A DNA stretch of 64,000 nt from Humulus lupulus (taxonomy: Eukaryota; Streptophyta; Magnoliopsida; Rosales; Cannabaceae), in assembly GCF_963169125.1 (NCBI RefSeq), contig NC_084794.1, positions 159,513,858 to 159,577,857 of the forward strand, written 5' to 3'. A program made the translations under genes and the position numbers. Shown here one piece after another: positions 33,725-46,242 of the stretch. Positions within the stretch are counted from its first letter, which is position 1, and each line of letters opens with the position of its first letter. The notes below the pieces were generated by a model. The model worked only from the letters and a program-made list of their open reading frames with translations. It did no database searches and was not told the DNA's origin.

Positions 33725-36700
33725 ACTGGTATCAGAGCGTGCCAAGGTTTATGGTTCCTAGAGACTGACCGAACATGTACACTCGCTGGCAGAGACAAGC
33801 TCGACTCTAGGTGGTATTAAATACAATATTTTTTTAATTTCTTTTGTGAGTTTCCTTATCTGCTAGAATAGGGAGCATGATGAATATGTATGTGTTTTGT
33901 GGGAATGAGGTTTGATGACTTATGCATGAGCATTACGTTTTTTGTATCGTAGTATGTGTATTATATGGATATTGTGTTGATTGGCCTTGCTATGGTTTAG
34001 CACTGTATAAGAGTATCAGGGCTGGTAGGCCAGGTTTTTGGCTGCAAATAGATTTGGAAAGTTTTGTATTAGTGGTAGTCAATTGGATCAGGTAGTGTGA
34101 ATGATGGCAGTTGAGGTTAGACTCATCTGTCGGCCTTGGGATTGGCGGCAAATGTTTGCTAGCTTACAGGTAGGATTGTAAAGGTAAGAAGAAGAGATTA
34201 GGTGATTGAGACAGCATGGTTCCGTCAGGAAGCGCTGCCCTGTGAGGGTTGGCAACAATGGCACCAGTTACGACTTAACCTAACAGTGGAAATAGATGGG
34301 AATTACTATATGAAAGATTTTAGAAGTATTAACCTCTAGTCTCTGAGGGAGGCTTGGACCCGTTTAAAGTTGAATAGTGAACAGGCATGGTTAGCTCTGT
34401 CTTCGGCTATATAGGAGTGAAAGACAATGATGGAGTGGCTTGTGCCACGTACGTGTTGCGGGAGGATGCCCGAACATGGTGGGAAGTTGTATCCTAGACT
34501 TGAAATATTTTCATGGTGGGTTGGAAGGAAACTCAGTCAATGGTTCAACAAGAGGCACTACAATGATGCAGTTTGAGTTGCAAAGACCGATGAGTTAATG
34601 AACTCGGTTCAGAATAGTATGACAGTGACAGAGTATGTTAGTGAGCTTTGTAGATTGGCCAAATCTGTGTTTGGTTTGGTACCAACGGATGTGGCCTGGA
34701 AGGAACGATCAATTCGAGGATTGAACCCGGGGATGGCCAGAGTGTTAGGATCGCTCTAGTGTAGGAGATTGTTACCTACGCTTGGGCAGTATTGAGGGCC
34801 CTTATTATAGAGGATGCAGGAGTCGAGACATGAAGTAAAAGTGTCGTTGGGTGGAAAGCTCGGGCAAAGGTATCCTTATTTACGAGAGCAGGTAGGGGCG
34901 GAGGCCCAGTAACCAGGAGAGAAAGACCTCCATTACTCCTGGTCCTGACAAGAGAGTTTATAGTGTTCAGGGCAGTCGTTAGGACGATGGTGATGTCTGA
35001 AGGGGTTACATGGTATGCGCTAGGCGCAGGAGACGTCATGTGGGGAAATGCCAAGCGAAGGCATGTTATCGGTGAAGAATGGTAGGGCACATCAAGGAGA
35101 GTTGCCCAAAGATAAAGACAAAAGAACTAAAGAATATAGATAACCCTACTACAGTTCGAGTGATCGTCTCGATGTGGTAAGAGCCCAAGGCTGGCCTCTC
35201 GGAGGCGACCAGTTGACTTATTAGTTCTTGTTCTCGTTCCTGTTTATTAAGTGAGCTGATTGAATTTGGTGCTACGTTCTCTTGGGGGAGACATCGATGG
35301 GTGGCACATGTAGTATGGTTGTCATGCCATGGGGCTTAAAATTTTAGCATCTACCGGGAAAAATTGGTAGTAATTGATTGAGCTGGTTTTATGAGGTGGT
35401 CTTGAGTGTGGATTTCTCAGTCAAATAAGGGACAACCATGGATTGAAGAATAAGATGGTGACTTCTGAGGTTAAAAGGAGAAGACTCGGTTGTAGTTATA
35501 GGATGCCTAGCTGTTGAGGAAGATGCCACTGAGGTTATATCAGATAGACCAAATGAATACCGGATCGACCGATAAGGTTTTAGATGGGTTTATGAGGATA
35601 ATTGCCGCATTTAGGGAAATGAGTGTGAAACGGGGTTAAGGCAGAGATAGAAGCGGTATCCAAGACATTATGAAGTAGGCAGAGATAGATGGGTTTATGA
35701 GGATAATTGCCGCATTTAGGGACACACCAATACGATTTGACAAGAACTACGACCAAGTTTACGAGGATATGTATCGTATGTAGGTAGTCAAGGAAGTGAT
35801 TGTTAGGGATAGGTGTCCATTACCTAGAATAAAGGTTTCATTACCCGATTGTGAGGATAGGTCAATGTTTTCAAGAATAACCCAGTTGAGGATCAAGACA
35901 AGAGATGTTTCAAGAATTTCCTCTTGCACTAAGTAGGATATGATGGATTATTGGTAAAGGCTTTAAACTGACCAATGCTTCAACGACCCAGGTAAGTTCG
36001 TTAAGCAGAAAGTACAGGGATGATGTTGATGAGTCATGTTCAAATTGATCAAGGATGTTTCAGACTACTCCCAGTTAGAAGCAGAACACGAGACCTTTAT
36101 TGATAATACTAAGGCTAAGGAAACAGGGTTACAGGTAAGGTTCCAAGAGGGACAAGTTCTGATTTCTCTAGAAGATGTTCAAGGTCATGTTATGAGAGGT
36201 AATGGGAACATGTATGAGGTAATTAAGATGGAAACTGTAAGGAAATTATTAAAGGAATGCCTTGGGGGAGAAAAGCATAGTGAAACCAGAGGGATACATC
36301 GACTACTACATGAGGCATCTTCGAGGACATCCATACTTTGATTGAGGTAAAATGGGAACATAAAGTTGATCTGAATGGATGGTTGTGTACCGAATTTTCA
36401 GAAGTTGGTATAAAGATTGATTAACATGTCACAATATTAGAATTGTATGTATGGACTGGTACAAGAGAACGATGTGAGAGACATATTCCTTGCTTAGAAT
36501 GAGGAGTTCTGGTACAATATGTTATGAGTTAAGGTGTGTCGTGTGTAACTGAAAGAGCGATTGTTTTCACCTCACAGTGGATGGCAAGTTGATTGTCATG
36601 CTTGTTAACCACGGTTAGAATGAAGTAATGACTGAGTTTGATTTGGAACTTGCGGTTGATAGTTGGCAATTATATTCCTATGAATGAACAGTGAAACGTA

Positions 36701-37863
36701 GGGAGAGGATCTTGTAGGAAAGGTTAAGAATCCTACTACTTTGGAATAGATGAGTTAAATTATGCGGATCGGATGAGTGATCCGAATGATACTAGCAATG
36801 AGGGGAAGATGTGGGATGAACCTTAAATCACCCCTTACGGTTATTACATCCAGAAAGTTGAATGGATACTGAGAATACACTTTGTATATCGAGAGGCGCA
36901 CAACCTAATTGTTTAGTAAATAAGAGGCAATAATCAGAGGCCATAAGAGCTATTATGATTCTAGTGTATCCTGGAGTTAGTATAAAGGGATGTGGTTATG
37001 AACCCTAGGGGTGGACCACCTTGGGTTACAGACGAGGTGAGTAAATATGAAAGTTGTGATTCGACCTATTTGGTTGGCACACCATGGTTGGTGTGAGTGA
37101 GGTATCAAAAGAGAGAATGGGCACGAGAGGAGACCGTACGTCTCCATTGGACACCAAGGGTGATAGTGTCAGATTGAAACCCATGGACTCTCGGGTTTTG
37201 GAAAAAAAAAAGGGGGCTCATAGGGTGACTCCTAGTAGAATAATGTGAAACAGGGAATGAGAAGTACTTACTTCGGAAAGTGAACTTAGGGATAGGAAGT
37301 ACCCTAGTTCAGAAATGGCTCAAAGGACCAGTGAAATTATTAGGAACGTTGAGGGCAGGAGTGCCTGCGTTTACAAGGACATACGAGTTCACAAGTTTAG
37401 ATATGGGAACGAGGAGTTCTGGGATTGAGAACTTTGTGTCTTCCGTGTGTTATGAACTAACAAGGATATGATAGTTCAGGAAGGAAAGAGGAGTTGACTT
37501 ATGTTTGTGAGATCCTAGTAGGGATTATGCCAGGGGCCTATAGTTTGGCCTTACCCTAGTATGGGTTGAGGCTTATGAGATGTTCCCGGTGCCAATGTTG
37601 AAGAAAGGGGGTAACGAGTACAACCCCTGATTGGGTAAGGAGACCCTGGAAATTTAGTGAATTTACTGTGTAAGGAAAAGTCTGTGGAATTCTAGATAAA
37701 GAGAGGATGTCTTGCAGATTAAGACTATTGTTCTTGTGAGAATGTTGCAAGTAGTGACCAAGTAAAAGACCTGAATCTGAGATTATAGTCAGGTTTGCGG
37801 GATTAATGTTTCGAGGTATGTGAATAAATTTCGAGGACGAAATTATGATAAGGAGGGGATAGT
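33725..37863 (+). pseudogene. Degenerate gag-pol of the decayed plus-strand element
   Basis: The PBS is at 33727-33738. A gag relic is readable in pieces at about 34430-34730 (TWWEVVS; SVQNSMTVTEYVSELCRLAK; LVPTDV). The protease site is altered at about 35250 (ELIEFGATFSW where DSGATHS is expected). An integrase core relic is at about 37110-37200 (VRLHWTP then IVSD). Stops and frameshifts are frequent, and a piece near 35600-35720 is locally duplicated (GGGTTTATGAGGATAATTGC occurs twice, at 35588 and 35691). The 101-codon ORF at 36036-36341 is not recognisable. No functional protein can be made. Confidence 0.7.
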
Positions 37864-39619
37864 TGTAGCGTCCCAAATTTGCTAATAAGGCTTAAGGCCT
37901 TGATTAGTGTGCCGGGAGGGCAAGAATTGAATTAATTACATTAATATGTGAATTTGATGATTATGTGATTAGAAATGAATGTTTAGGTGAATTAAATATG
38001 CATGTGGGCCCTATTTGGCTATTAGAGGCATAATTGTAATTTCAGCCAGTTGAGGGCATAAATGCAATATTTGTGTATATTGTGATTGATACCGCGAGTG
38101 AGTGGTGATATATTTGTGATGCACGATTCGAGACGGTCCTAGGGAGCAGTTTAGTTAGAAAGTCACAACGGGGTTAAATACTCAGCTCGGGAGGAGCCTA
38201 GGGGTATTTTGGGAACGCAATATGTGTTCGGGATTTATCGAGTAATGGGTAGTCGTTTAGTAATGATTTGGACATGTCGGGATTAAATGGGGATTTATGG
38301 GAACACTCGAGGAATTAGCATTTGGCAATTGACGGGATTGCCCTTGGTGGCACCAAGGGATTTATGATAGACTTGGGGGTATTTTAGTCTTTTGTACTAT
38401 GGATAGACTCAACTTGAGCCTTGGGGGTTCTGTAGAAGGAACTAGAAATAAAAAATACACACACCTCACTGCCTATCTTCTCTCTCTCGGCTCTCTTTTC
38501 CCCTCTCGTTGGGCTTGGAAGCTTGGTGAATTTTTGAGGTTAATGGCTGAGAATTGAAGCTAGGAACTTGGGGAAAACCAGCTAAGGGTGTTGGAATCTA
38601 GTCCAAGGTTGGATTTATCAAGTGAGGTAAGAATTCTACTGTTGAATTTGTGAAGTTCTGCTATAATCTCTTAAGCTTTTCTTAGTTGCAAACCTTTGTT
38701 TGATTTTGGGTTTTGGTGAGGGGATGAAGTAGTTTTTAGGCTAGTAAACTAATTATGTGGTGTTGATGTAAAATCTAGATTGAAAATTCTTGGTTTAGGT
38801 ATTGATTTGGGTTGATTTAAGAGGAATTGGCTCAAGAAAATGCAGGGCAATTTTTGGGTTTCGAGCTCGAGCCTCGACCCTGTTCATCAGGCGCTGCAAC
38901 CCACTTGAGTTTATAGGCCAGGGGACTTCGGAAAAATTGCTCAGGCGCGTGGCCCGTGTCTCTCAATAGAGAGGAATTTTGCCTCTGACTTGGGGCGTGC
39001 CGTGGCCCTTAAGGGGGGCTGGGCGCAGCCCGGACGCTGGATTTTGGCAATTGAGGGTTTTTAGCTCAGGAATTCAAACGTTAAGACTCGGAAAGGTTTC
39101 TACTACCCAGTTCGGTAGAATCCAAGGTCTTGGAGGCTAGATTTATGTCTAGAAGCTATTTATTGGATTAGAACTTGATGGATGGTTATTTTAAATATGT
39201 TGTGACTAGGCTTTTCAACGAGGTTCGGGATAGAGGACTGTGCTCGGGATTGCGATGCTCAGATAGCTTGGGACACAGGTAAGAGAACTGTTTGTACCCT
39301 TAGAGCTATGTGGTGTGTTGTGCTGTATGTGTTACTTATAACTGTTATGCCAAACATGTGGATGTGACTGATCGGCAAGAGCTGGGAGCGGCAAGTGCCA
39401 GGAGCGGCAAAAGCCAGGAGAGGCAAGCGGGAGCCACAAGATCCAGTAGTGGCGAAAGCCGAGAGAGGCAAAAGCTGGGAGCGGCAAGAGCCAGAAGCGG
39501 CAAGAGCCAGAAGCAGCAAGGGGACGGGATCGGCATTAAGCATGTTGAATGCTGGCCGTCAGGGCGAGACCCTCAAGGGTGCTGTACACACCCGTTCGGC
39601 TGGGACCGCGAACTTGGTG
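37864..39619 (+). repeat. 3' LTR of the decayed element, truncated at its right end
   Basis: Begins TGTAGCGTCCCAAATTTGC just after the polypurine tract. It contains a dyad cluster (about 38890-39035), the hairpin CTACC-6-GGTAG (39103-39118) and the 16-bp array. It stops after GCGAACTTGGTG, where a new LTR (TGTTAGAGATTC) starts; the expected continuation CCTAGTAACGCACCC seen in the 5' LTR does not reappear downstream in the window. Confidence 0.8.
39380..39520 (+). repeat. 16-bp GC-rich tandem array, 3' LTR copy
   Basis: About nine units of AGCCAGAAGCGGCAAG type, one of them damaged near 39428-39440. Confidence 0.88.
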
Positions 39620-39841
39620 TGTTAGAGATTCTTCGCAATACCTTCCAACCACGAGGAATCAAAATGTTAGAGATTCTAAAGGAATGAGTCATTGTTTTGC
39701 TACGTATTCGTAAGTTTCTACATCTTTGTGTTTGGTAATACGAATCTGATGTTCATATATATGCCATGCTATTATATGGTTCTATCATATTTTTTGAAAT
39801 GATAGGGAGCATGCATCTAGATTTAAATTCTAAGATCCTAC
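39620..39841 (+). repeat. Short LTR (about 222 bp) followed by a primer binding site
   Basis: Starts TGTTAGAGATTC and ends AAGATCCTACA; two bases later comes TGGTATCAGAGCCTAGG (39844), a good initiator-Met PBS. This is the 5' end of a different, possibly copia-type or short-LTR element inserted in the LTR before it. The matching 3' LTR and downstream target duplication are not found in the window. Confidence 0.65.
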
Positions 39842-41391
39842 AAATGGTATCAGAGCCTAGGTTGCCTAGACCTAGATATTTTGAATGCATGATTATGTTT
39901 ATGAACTTTGACATGTTTAGAAAATTGGATGGTTGCATGTTCTAGAAGCATGCTTAGTTTTGATGTGTTTTTGCCTTAAAATTGATTTTTTTGTTGTTTT
40001 TTAAATTTTATGTGTGTTTTATTAGTTGTATAAAACCCCTTAATATTATTAGAAATATGTTGGGAATGATTTTTGGCACAAAAAGTTGAATTTTTGTGTT
40101 TTTTTTGCAAAAAGGCACGCCGGGCGCGCCTGCGCTCATGCACGCGCGTCGTGTATGCATGTGCGTGCGTGGTGCTGCCCAAGTGAATTTTTTTTTTTGG
40201 GAAACCATAAATTTCGAAAATTGATATTTTTTTTGGGAAACTGATATTTTTTTTTTTTTTTAATTTCATATTATTTATGGTTAATCAATTAATCGTTATT
40301 TTTTTAGTTTCCTTATTTTGTGGGATATTTTCTAAACTTAACAATCAAGTTTAAATTTAATTAATTAATTGAATTTTTTATGATAAATTCTTGTATTTAA
40401 TTAATTATTTTTAAATTGATAAATGGCTAATTATTGTTTGTTAGTTAGGACTTTTTTTTTTTGGCAAAATTGTTTATTTTGGAAATAATTGTCATAATTG
40501 AGTAACATGCCATATGGATTAATATGCTATGCCCATCAAATTGCTAACATGTCATGCATCATTATTAAATTATTTTTTGCATTTGGGCTTTAAATAAAAG
40601 TATAATGATGACCCAATTTTCTTTGAAAAATGTGTAAAAAACTCAAATAAAACTTTTTAAAAAATGTTAGGTTTATTTGGGCCCAATTGAACATGTAAAG
40701 TTTAAATTTCTCTCTTGTGGGTGGTTCTACTTGTGAAGACCCATTTGCTATCCATGACTAGAATAAGCCTAATCAATTGAATAACAATTAATAATATGAA
40801 TGTCCAAATTCCTGTCTTTTTTGGCTTTGTATGGAAGTTAAGGAGCGTTAGTAGTGGGTACGACATAATGAACACAACTCTCCTCCATGCAAGCTCGAAT
40901 TGTTAAGACCCATTTACCTAAGTTGGACTTAATTGTATAAGGTTAATCTTTTTAGTTGGACCTAATATTGATTAGAAACAAATTAATTCTATTTTATTTG
41001 ATTAATTTTCATTGGGTAATATTAGAATTAATGGAAAATTATAAATTATGGTTTATTGATTATTTTAATAATTTTGCAAACCTAAGTTGGTTTATTTATT
41101 ATTTTAATAATTTGGAAAACCTAAGTTGGTTCATTGATTATTTTTAATAATTTGGCAAACCTAAGTTGGTTTATTAATTATTTTAATAATCTGGCAAACT
41201 TAAGTTGATAATTTTTAAAAAAAGAATAAAATACTATATCTACAAGATTTAATAATGAGTTTTATAAAATCTGAATTCGATCTCCACCATTGATTTAACA
41301 AGGTTAGAGTTTAGTGGGGTCTCATGGCGCTTTGTTATCGTCTTCCTACAGAAGGTGTTCACTGGACTTCTTAACATGGTTAAATTTCTTG
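39842..41391 (+). other. Non-coding internal region after the short LTR
   Basis: No gag or pol sequence could be read. It contains a GC-rich phrase (GCACGCCGGGCGCGCC, about 40115), poly-T runs, and four loose repeats of AACCTAAGTTGGTT(T/C)ATT with a 45-50 bp period (41078-41220). It may be the interior of a non-autonomous element, or a leader whose coding part was deleted. Confidence 0.45.
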
Positions 41392-44300
41392 TGTAGTGAT
41401 CCAAACTTTTTTTATTTTTTATTTTAATTGTTTGATTATTAGGAAATATTTTAATTATTTTTTTGTGTGAATTATGATTTATTGTGTAATGTTTGTTTAA
41501 TTATTAGTGTTATATTTTATTAGGTGTAACAAATTATGTGATTAGAATAGGTTACATTTTTTTATTAAATGTGTGTGTGCCGAATTCGTATGTGTATGTG
41601 TGTGTGGATATTTGTTCTATTTTTATTTCATTTAAATTAAGAACATAAAAGGGGAAAAGAATATTAGTTGTCATCTTTTGGGATAAGATGACAAGGCCTA
41701 TCTATTGGCTTATGTTCACATTTGGATAGGGTTTAGGTGAGGTGTAAAGAGAGGAAATAGTGGAATTATGCTTATTTGGTGGGATACGATTTGAGCTTTC
41801 ACACTTGGATTCTTTCTTAGGGTTAGGTTAGCAAGGGTTATAAATATAAGACATGTGAGCCTTGGAAACCTTTGTTGTGTGGCTGCTGAAATCGAGAGAG
41901 AAAGCAAGAGAGGAGTGCACAAAAAAGAGAGGAAAAAAAAGAGAAAGAAGGAGAAGTGTTTGATTTCAAAAATCTCTAGGTATGTGTTCTTGTCTTGATT
42001 TTGGTTTTTGATCCTCTAAGATTAGGTTCCTCCTTCTCAATTCTAAAAAAAAAAAATTCTCTTTTGGTGGTGTATTTCGAAATCCCTAGGTGCCTAAGGA
42101 TTGATTCGCTTTGTGTTTTTGAACACTACTGAGGAGGTAATGGGATCCCCTACCCTTTTGTTGATTTGATTCTTGTTTATGGTCATGGATTAGTATTTGA
42201 TGTTTTAGGAAAATATGTCTACGTTTGATCGTATGGTTTTAATGAATATGTGTATGGTGATGTTCTCTTAATAAGAAGCATTATTATGTTTTAATTAAAT
42301 TTTTGGAAACAAGAGGATATCTTTGTGTATGTTTCAGCCTAGTATTGTGGCATGATTCAATTTATTTCTTTTGGGTTTTGATAAACATGTTTCTTGATTA
42401 AGGAATATGGTGTAAAATTTGAGCATAAGGAATATGAGCAAGAGAGATATGATGTATAAATATTTTTTATGTATGGTAGAAAAGCATGCTAGAATGGTGT
42501 TGATTATATGATAATGCCATAATTTTACTTTAGTGGTAGTAGTTAGTATAGTTTGTAGTATGTTAGTTTTTGTGGATTTTGGTTCAAGCCGGGATTTAGT
42601 TGGAAACTCATAGCAACTATTATGGATTTTATAAGTTTAACCTATAGTTTAGAAATATTAATTATAACATAAGGTTTGATTAGTATTGCTGGTCTTAGAA
42701 ATATTATTTATTATAACTTAAGGTTTAGATAGAATTAATAAGAGCATGACACTTGTCATAATCATGTTTATTAAGGATTTAAGTATTTTTGATGAATAGT
42801 TTAATTAAAAGAAAGATCTAGAAGCTCTAGAACCTTCCAGCACCTATTAGGATCACATTTTGACTCAGTCAAAGTTGTTTAATCAATTCAAAATATGCTG
42901 AAAAAGTGTAAATACGTATTTGATATATCAACGTATGCCGATATATCGCATCTATAGGGCCTGATATATCGCCTACGACAGATATAGAAAACATGTCGAC
43001 TTCGCACGAACGAACGAACGGGGCTCGGGAAAATGGTCTAGGCGATATATCGCCCAGGGTAGGCGATATATCGCCCCTGGTGCTTTTTTTTAAAGTTTGT
43101 GGTTTTTAAATTTAAAAATGGCCTTAACCACTTAGCCTGCCTTTGAACGATTTTGACCGAGTTCTAGGCGTCTGTTGAACAAAAATTTAAATCTTTATCA
43201 TTTTATATTCATTTATTTATTCAAATTAAAAAGGGTTAGTTTCACTCCTTGAAATCTATAAATAGGACCTAGTACTCAGCCATTTTCTTCATTCTTCAAG
43301 TGCTCTTCAAAGCCTTCAAGTTGCTAAGGTTACTATAGAGAGAAACACTTGGGTTTTGGGTTAAAAGCTTTTACAATCTAAGCTTTTCTAAACACTTGGG
43401 AAGTAAGATATAGAGTTATTTCGGTATCGAGGTATAGATCAAGTCATAAGATCATTCGAGGTATTCTTATCCTTAAGTTCAATTCTTCATGGTTCTTTAG
43501 TTTTCTTTTATTTTCTTTCATATCCTAACTCTTGTTTATGATTCTTGATTAGGTGTTTAAGTTTCTTGAAACTTAAGGTTCTTTTCGGTAAGTTTCTACT
43601 CGGATGGTTTAGTTTTCTTTTCATCTCTATTCTTTAGAAACTCACCATTGTTACTGTTGATTTTAGGAGTGTTCCAAATCCCGTTCTTGTTCCGAAATAT
43701 CCCCCGTTTTTGGTAAGGAAAATAGGATATATTATATGTGTTTATATGTTTATGTTATTATATGTTTTATGCTATAATTAATATGTATGTGTATAAATAT
43801 GTTTTGTAGTCCTTGGGCATATGACTTGCTTAGATAGCAAGCCCCAATAATTTATGTTGTAGTCGCTTGGGCATATGACTTGCTTAGTTAGCAAGCCCCA
43901 AGAATTTTTATCATTTTCATGGTTTAGAGTTATGATTTACCTACTTCGATTAGTAGACAGAGGACCTAGATGGTTTATTATATACTATAGTGTGATCTAA
44001 CCTACCTCGAGTAGTAGACAGAGGACCTAGATGGTTTTATCACATACCATGTTAATGAGTTAATGACAATTAATATTGTAGTCCTATATGATATACGATT
44101 TTATAGTCATATGTTTTATAATATATGGATATGATATATGTTGTTAGTAGATTTTCCTTGCTGAGCATTAGGCTCATTCCTTTCTTTTTAGCATGATGCA
44201 GGAAAATGAATATGGAAGGCGGGAAGGATTTGTGGCAGCTTGGCATGTGTGTTGAGGATGAATGGATTGAATGGACTAGTTGACGATCAAGGATGACGTT

Positions 44301-44564
44301 GTTTTTATATCTTTTGATTTATGTTTCTATGTATTTCCGCACTTAGTTTTAACAATTGATTTAAGTTTATGTTTTATGTTTTTATGTACTAAACAATGGG
44401 TACCCATACCGTATTTTATATTACATACTTTACTTTAAATTTGGCACAATATTTTTTGGGTTTTAAATAAAGTTATGTTATTCCTTATGTATGTATTCAA
44501 ATTAGTATCTATGTCATAGAAGTTTTTAATGGTCCGAGGTCTTAGAATTAGTCGTGGCATTACA
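41392..44564 (+). mobile_element. Long diverged LTR (about 3.2 kb), relative of the 52604-62243 element's LTR
   Basis: The start TGTAGTGATCCAAACTTT resembles the other LTR's own-sense start (TGTAGAGTCCAAGAACTTT) and the end GTGGCATTACA resembles GTGGGTCATTACA. The core 42530-44564 aligns clearly with it (shared strings TTTAACCTATAGTTTAG and AAGGTTTGATTA) and has the same two GGCGATATATCGCC palindromes. About 1 kb after the start (41440-42480) has no counterpart and may be an insertion. Flanking 5-mers (TCTTG / GATAA) do not match, so the boundaries or integrity are uncertain. Confidence 0.55.
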
Positions 44565-44664
44565 GATAATGTTGTGTTTCTCAAGAATATACGAGGATGC
44601 ATGATTGAAGGAAAACATGATGTAGTTTTCTTTAAGTTGATAGTATATTTGAACAAGGCTTTAT

Positions 44665-45328
44665 TGATACGAACCACACCAACACTGTGATGAAACCCGA
44701 CACCAAATATGGCACAGCCACCAAGAACACACGAAATGGGAATGAAGAACCGCGACCCAATGCTTAGCCAAGCACGAACCTTGGTATGAGGAAGACGCCA
44801 CAAACGGGAATGGGAATCCGTTTGATAAGTCGGATTGAACGCCACAAGGAATACCCTTGATAAGTTCTAATAGTCTCTTCAAGAACTCAAGAAGAAAACC
44901 TCTCAATTTTCATTTCATAATAATCTGATTTTTCCAAATGTTTTCAAGGCCTTATATAGCCGAAAATTACATCAATACAAGCCCCTTTGTCTTCCTAAGA
45001 ACCGAAAAATTAAAGACAAGCCTTTTGTCTTCCTAATGAAACCGAAAAATAAAGACAAGCCTTGTCTTCCTAATGAAAACCGAAATTTAAAGACAACCCT
45101 TTGTCTTCCTAATAAAAACCGAAAATTAAAGACAAAAAGGACTCTTGGACTCACACAAGTCAAGTGTTTGACTTTTCACAAAAAAAAAAACAAAGACTAA
45201 ATAAAAAATACAAGATGACAAAACACAATAAGACTCATCAAGCTCCTAAACTGAGTCTTTTGGCTCGCGCCCTCGTCACCAGACCAACTGGAACTAGACT
45301 TGGATCTTTAGTCTTGGTGTCCTCATCA
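44665..45328 (-). repeat. 3' LTR of the 44665-49436 element
   Basis: 664 bp, TGATACGAACC...CCTCATCA, followed by the polypurine tract TTCCCCCCCTCTTGAG on the plus strand. Similar throughout to the 589-bp LTR type, but with extra copies of a GACAAGCCTTTTGTCTTCCT-type phrase. Confidence 0.9.
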
Positions 45329-46242
45329 TTCCCCCCCTCTTGAGAAGGATTTGTCCTCAAATCTTCACCTGCATCAAAAGGACTCAAATCAGAAACATTA
45401 AAAGTAGCACTAACAGTATACTCACCTGGTAAATCGAGTTTGTAGGCATTGTCATTGATCCTTTCTAGCACTTGAAACGGACCATCTCCTTGAGGTAGAA
45501 ATTTGGAACATCTTTGTGCTGGGAATCGCTCTTTCCTCATGTGTAACCATACCCAATCACTGGGGTCAAAAACCTGCTTGTGACGACCCTTGTTAGCATC
45601 AAGTTGGTTAGTGTTTAAAAGAGCCTCCTTAACCTCACTTTTTTTTGCATAAAAATTATTTTGTTTTCTCTCTAATTTTCCCTCATTGATCGAACTCTTC
45701 TCTTTCTTTTCTCTCTCACTTGATTCGACCCTTTTCTCTCTTTGTCTCTCTTTTTTCTCACTCTCATTCATCTTTTCACTCTCCTTCTTTTGCTCACTCA
45801 ATTTTTTTTTATCACTCAATTTTTGCAACCTCACTTGGTCTTCATATACTTGCTTTGGCGTCAATGGAGCTAGAGTGATTGTTTGTTGACGGAACGTGAA
45901 TGAGTACTTGTTGGTGAAGCCATCATGCTGGACTCGCCGATCAAATAGCCAAGGCCTTCCTAGAAGGAGGTGTCCAGCTTGCATGGGAACCACATCGCAC
46001 AATACCTCATCCTCATACTTGCCAATTCGAAATGATACCAGCACCTGTGTTGTAACCCTCACTTCACCACTATCATTCAACCACTGCAACTTGTATGGAA
46101 GAGGATGTTTAAGCGTTGGGAGCCCTAGCTTTTCAACCATGGAAGAACTAGCAACGTTAGTGCAACTACCACCATCAATAATAACACTGCATACCTTGTC
46201 TTTCACATGACAACGAGTGTGAAAGATGTTCTCCCGCTGCAC
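45238..46242 (-). pseudogene. Protease-linker-integrase-tail ORF (334 codons) lacking RT, RNase H and integrase core
   Basis: One open frame covers the protease (IIDGGSCTNVASSS; MQAGHLLLGRPW), the VYEDQ spacer, a Ser/Glu/Lys-rich linker, the fusion point NTNQLD-ANKGRHK, the integrase C-terminal domain (GDGPFQVLERIND) and the LTR-coded tail [11 protein letters not shown]. The uninterrupted frame shows that the missing pol segment is a precise in-frame loss and not random decay. Upstream, a frameshift near 46258 separates it from gag. Confidence 0.85.

Larger units (their letters stand above)
27321..39619 (+). mobile_element. Decayed plus-strand Ty3/gypsy element with chimeric 5' LTR and a nested solo LTR
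   Basis: 5' LTR 27321-33724 (host part of two origins, containing the solo LTR 28520-31045), PBS TGGTATCAGAGC at 33727-33738, degenerate gag-pol 33740-37800, polypurine tract AAGGAGGGGATAG near 37850-37862, and 3' LTR from 37864 that breaks off at 39619 where another LTR begins. The phrase AATTTCGAGGACGAAAT just before the polypurine tract is shared with the young element at 52604-62243, indicating the same clade. No target duplication can be tested because the right end is lost. Confidence 0.75.

Noticed and set aside
36036..36341. 101-codon ORF as a possible captured host gene
   Set aside because: It lies in the middle of decayed gag-pol with no similarity I recognise; the most economical reading is a chance open stretch in degenerate pol.
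41392..44564. Calling this a solo LTR with confirmed target duplication
   Set aside because: Flanking 5-mers TCTTG and GATAA do not match, so only a probable diverged LTR is claimed.
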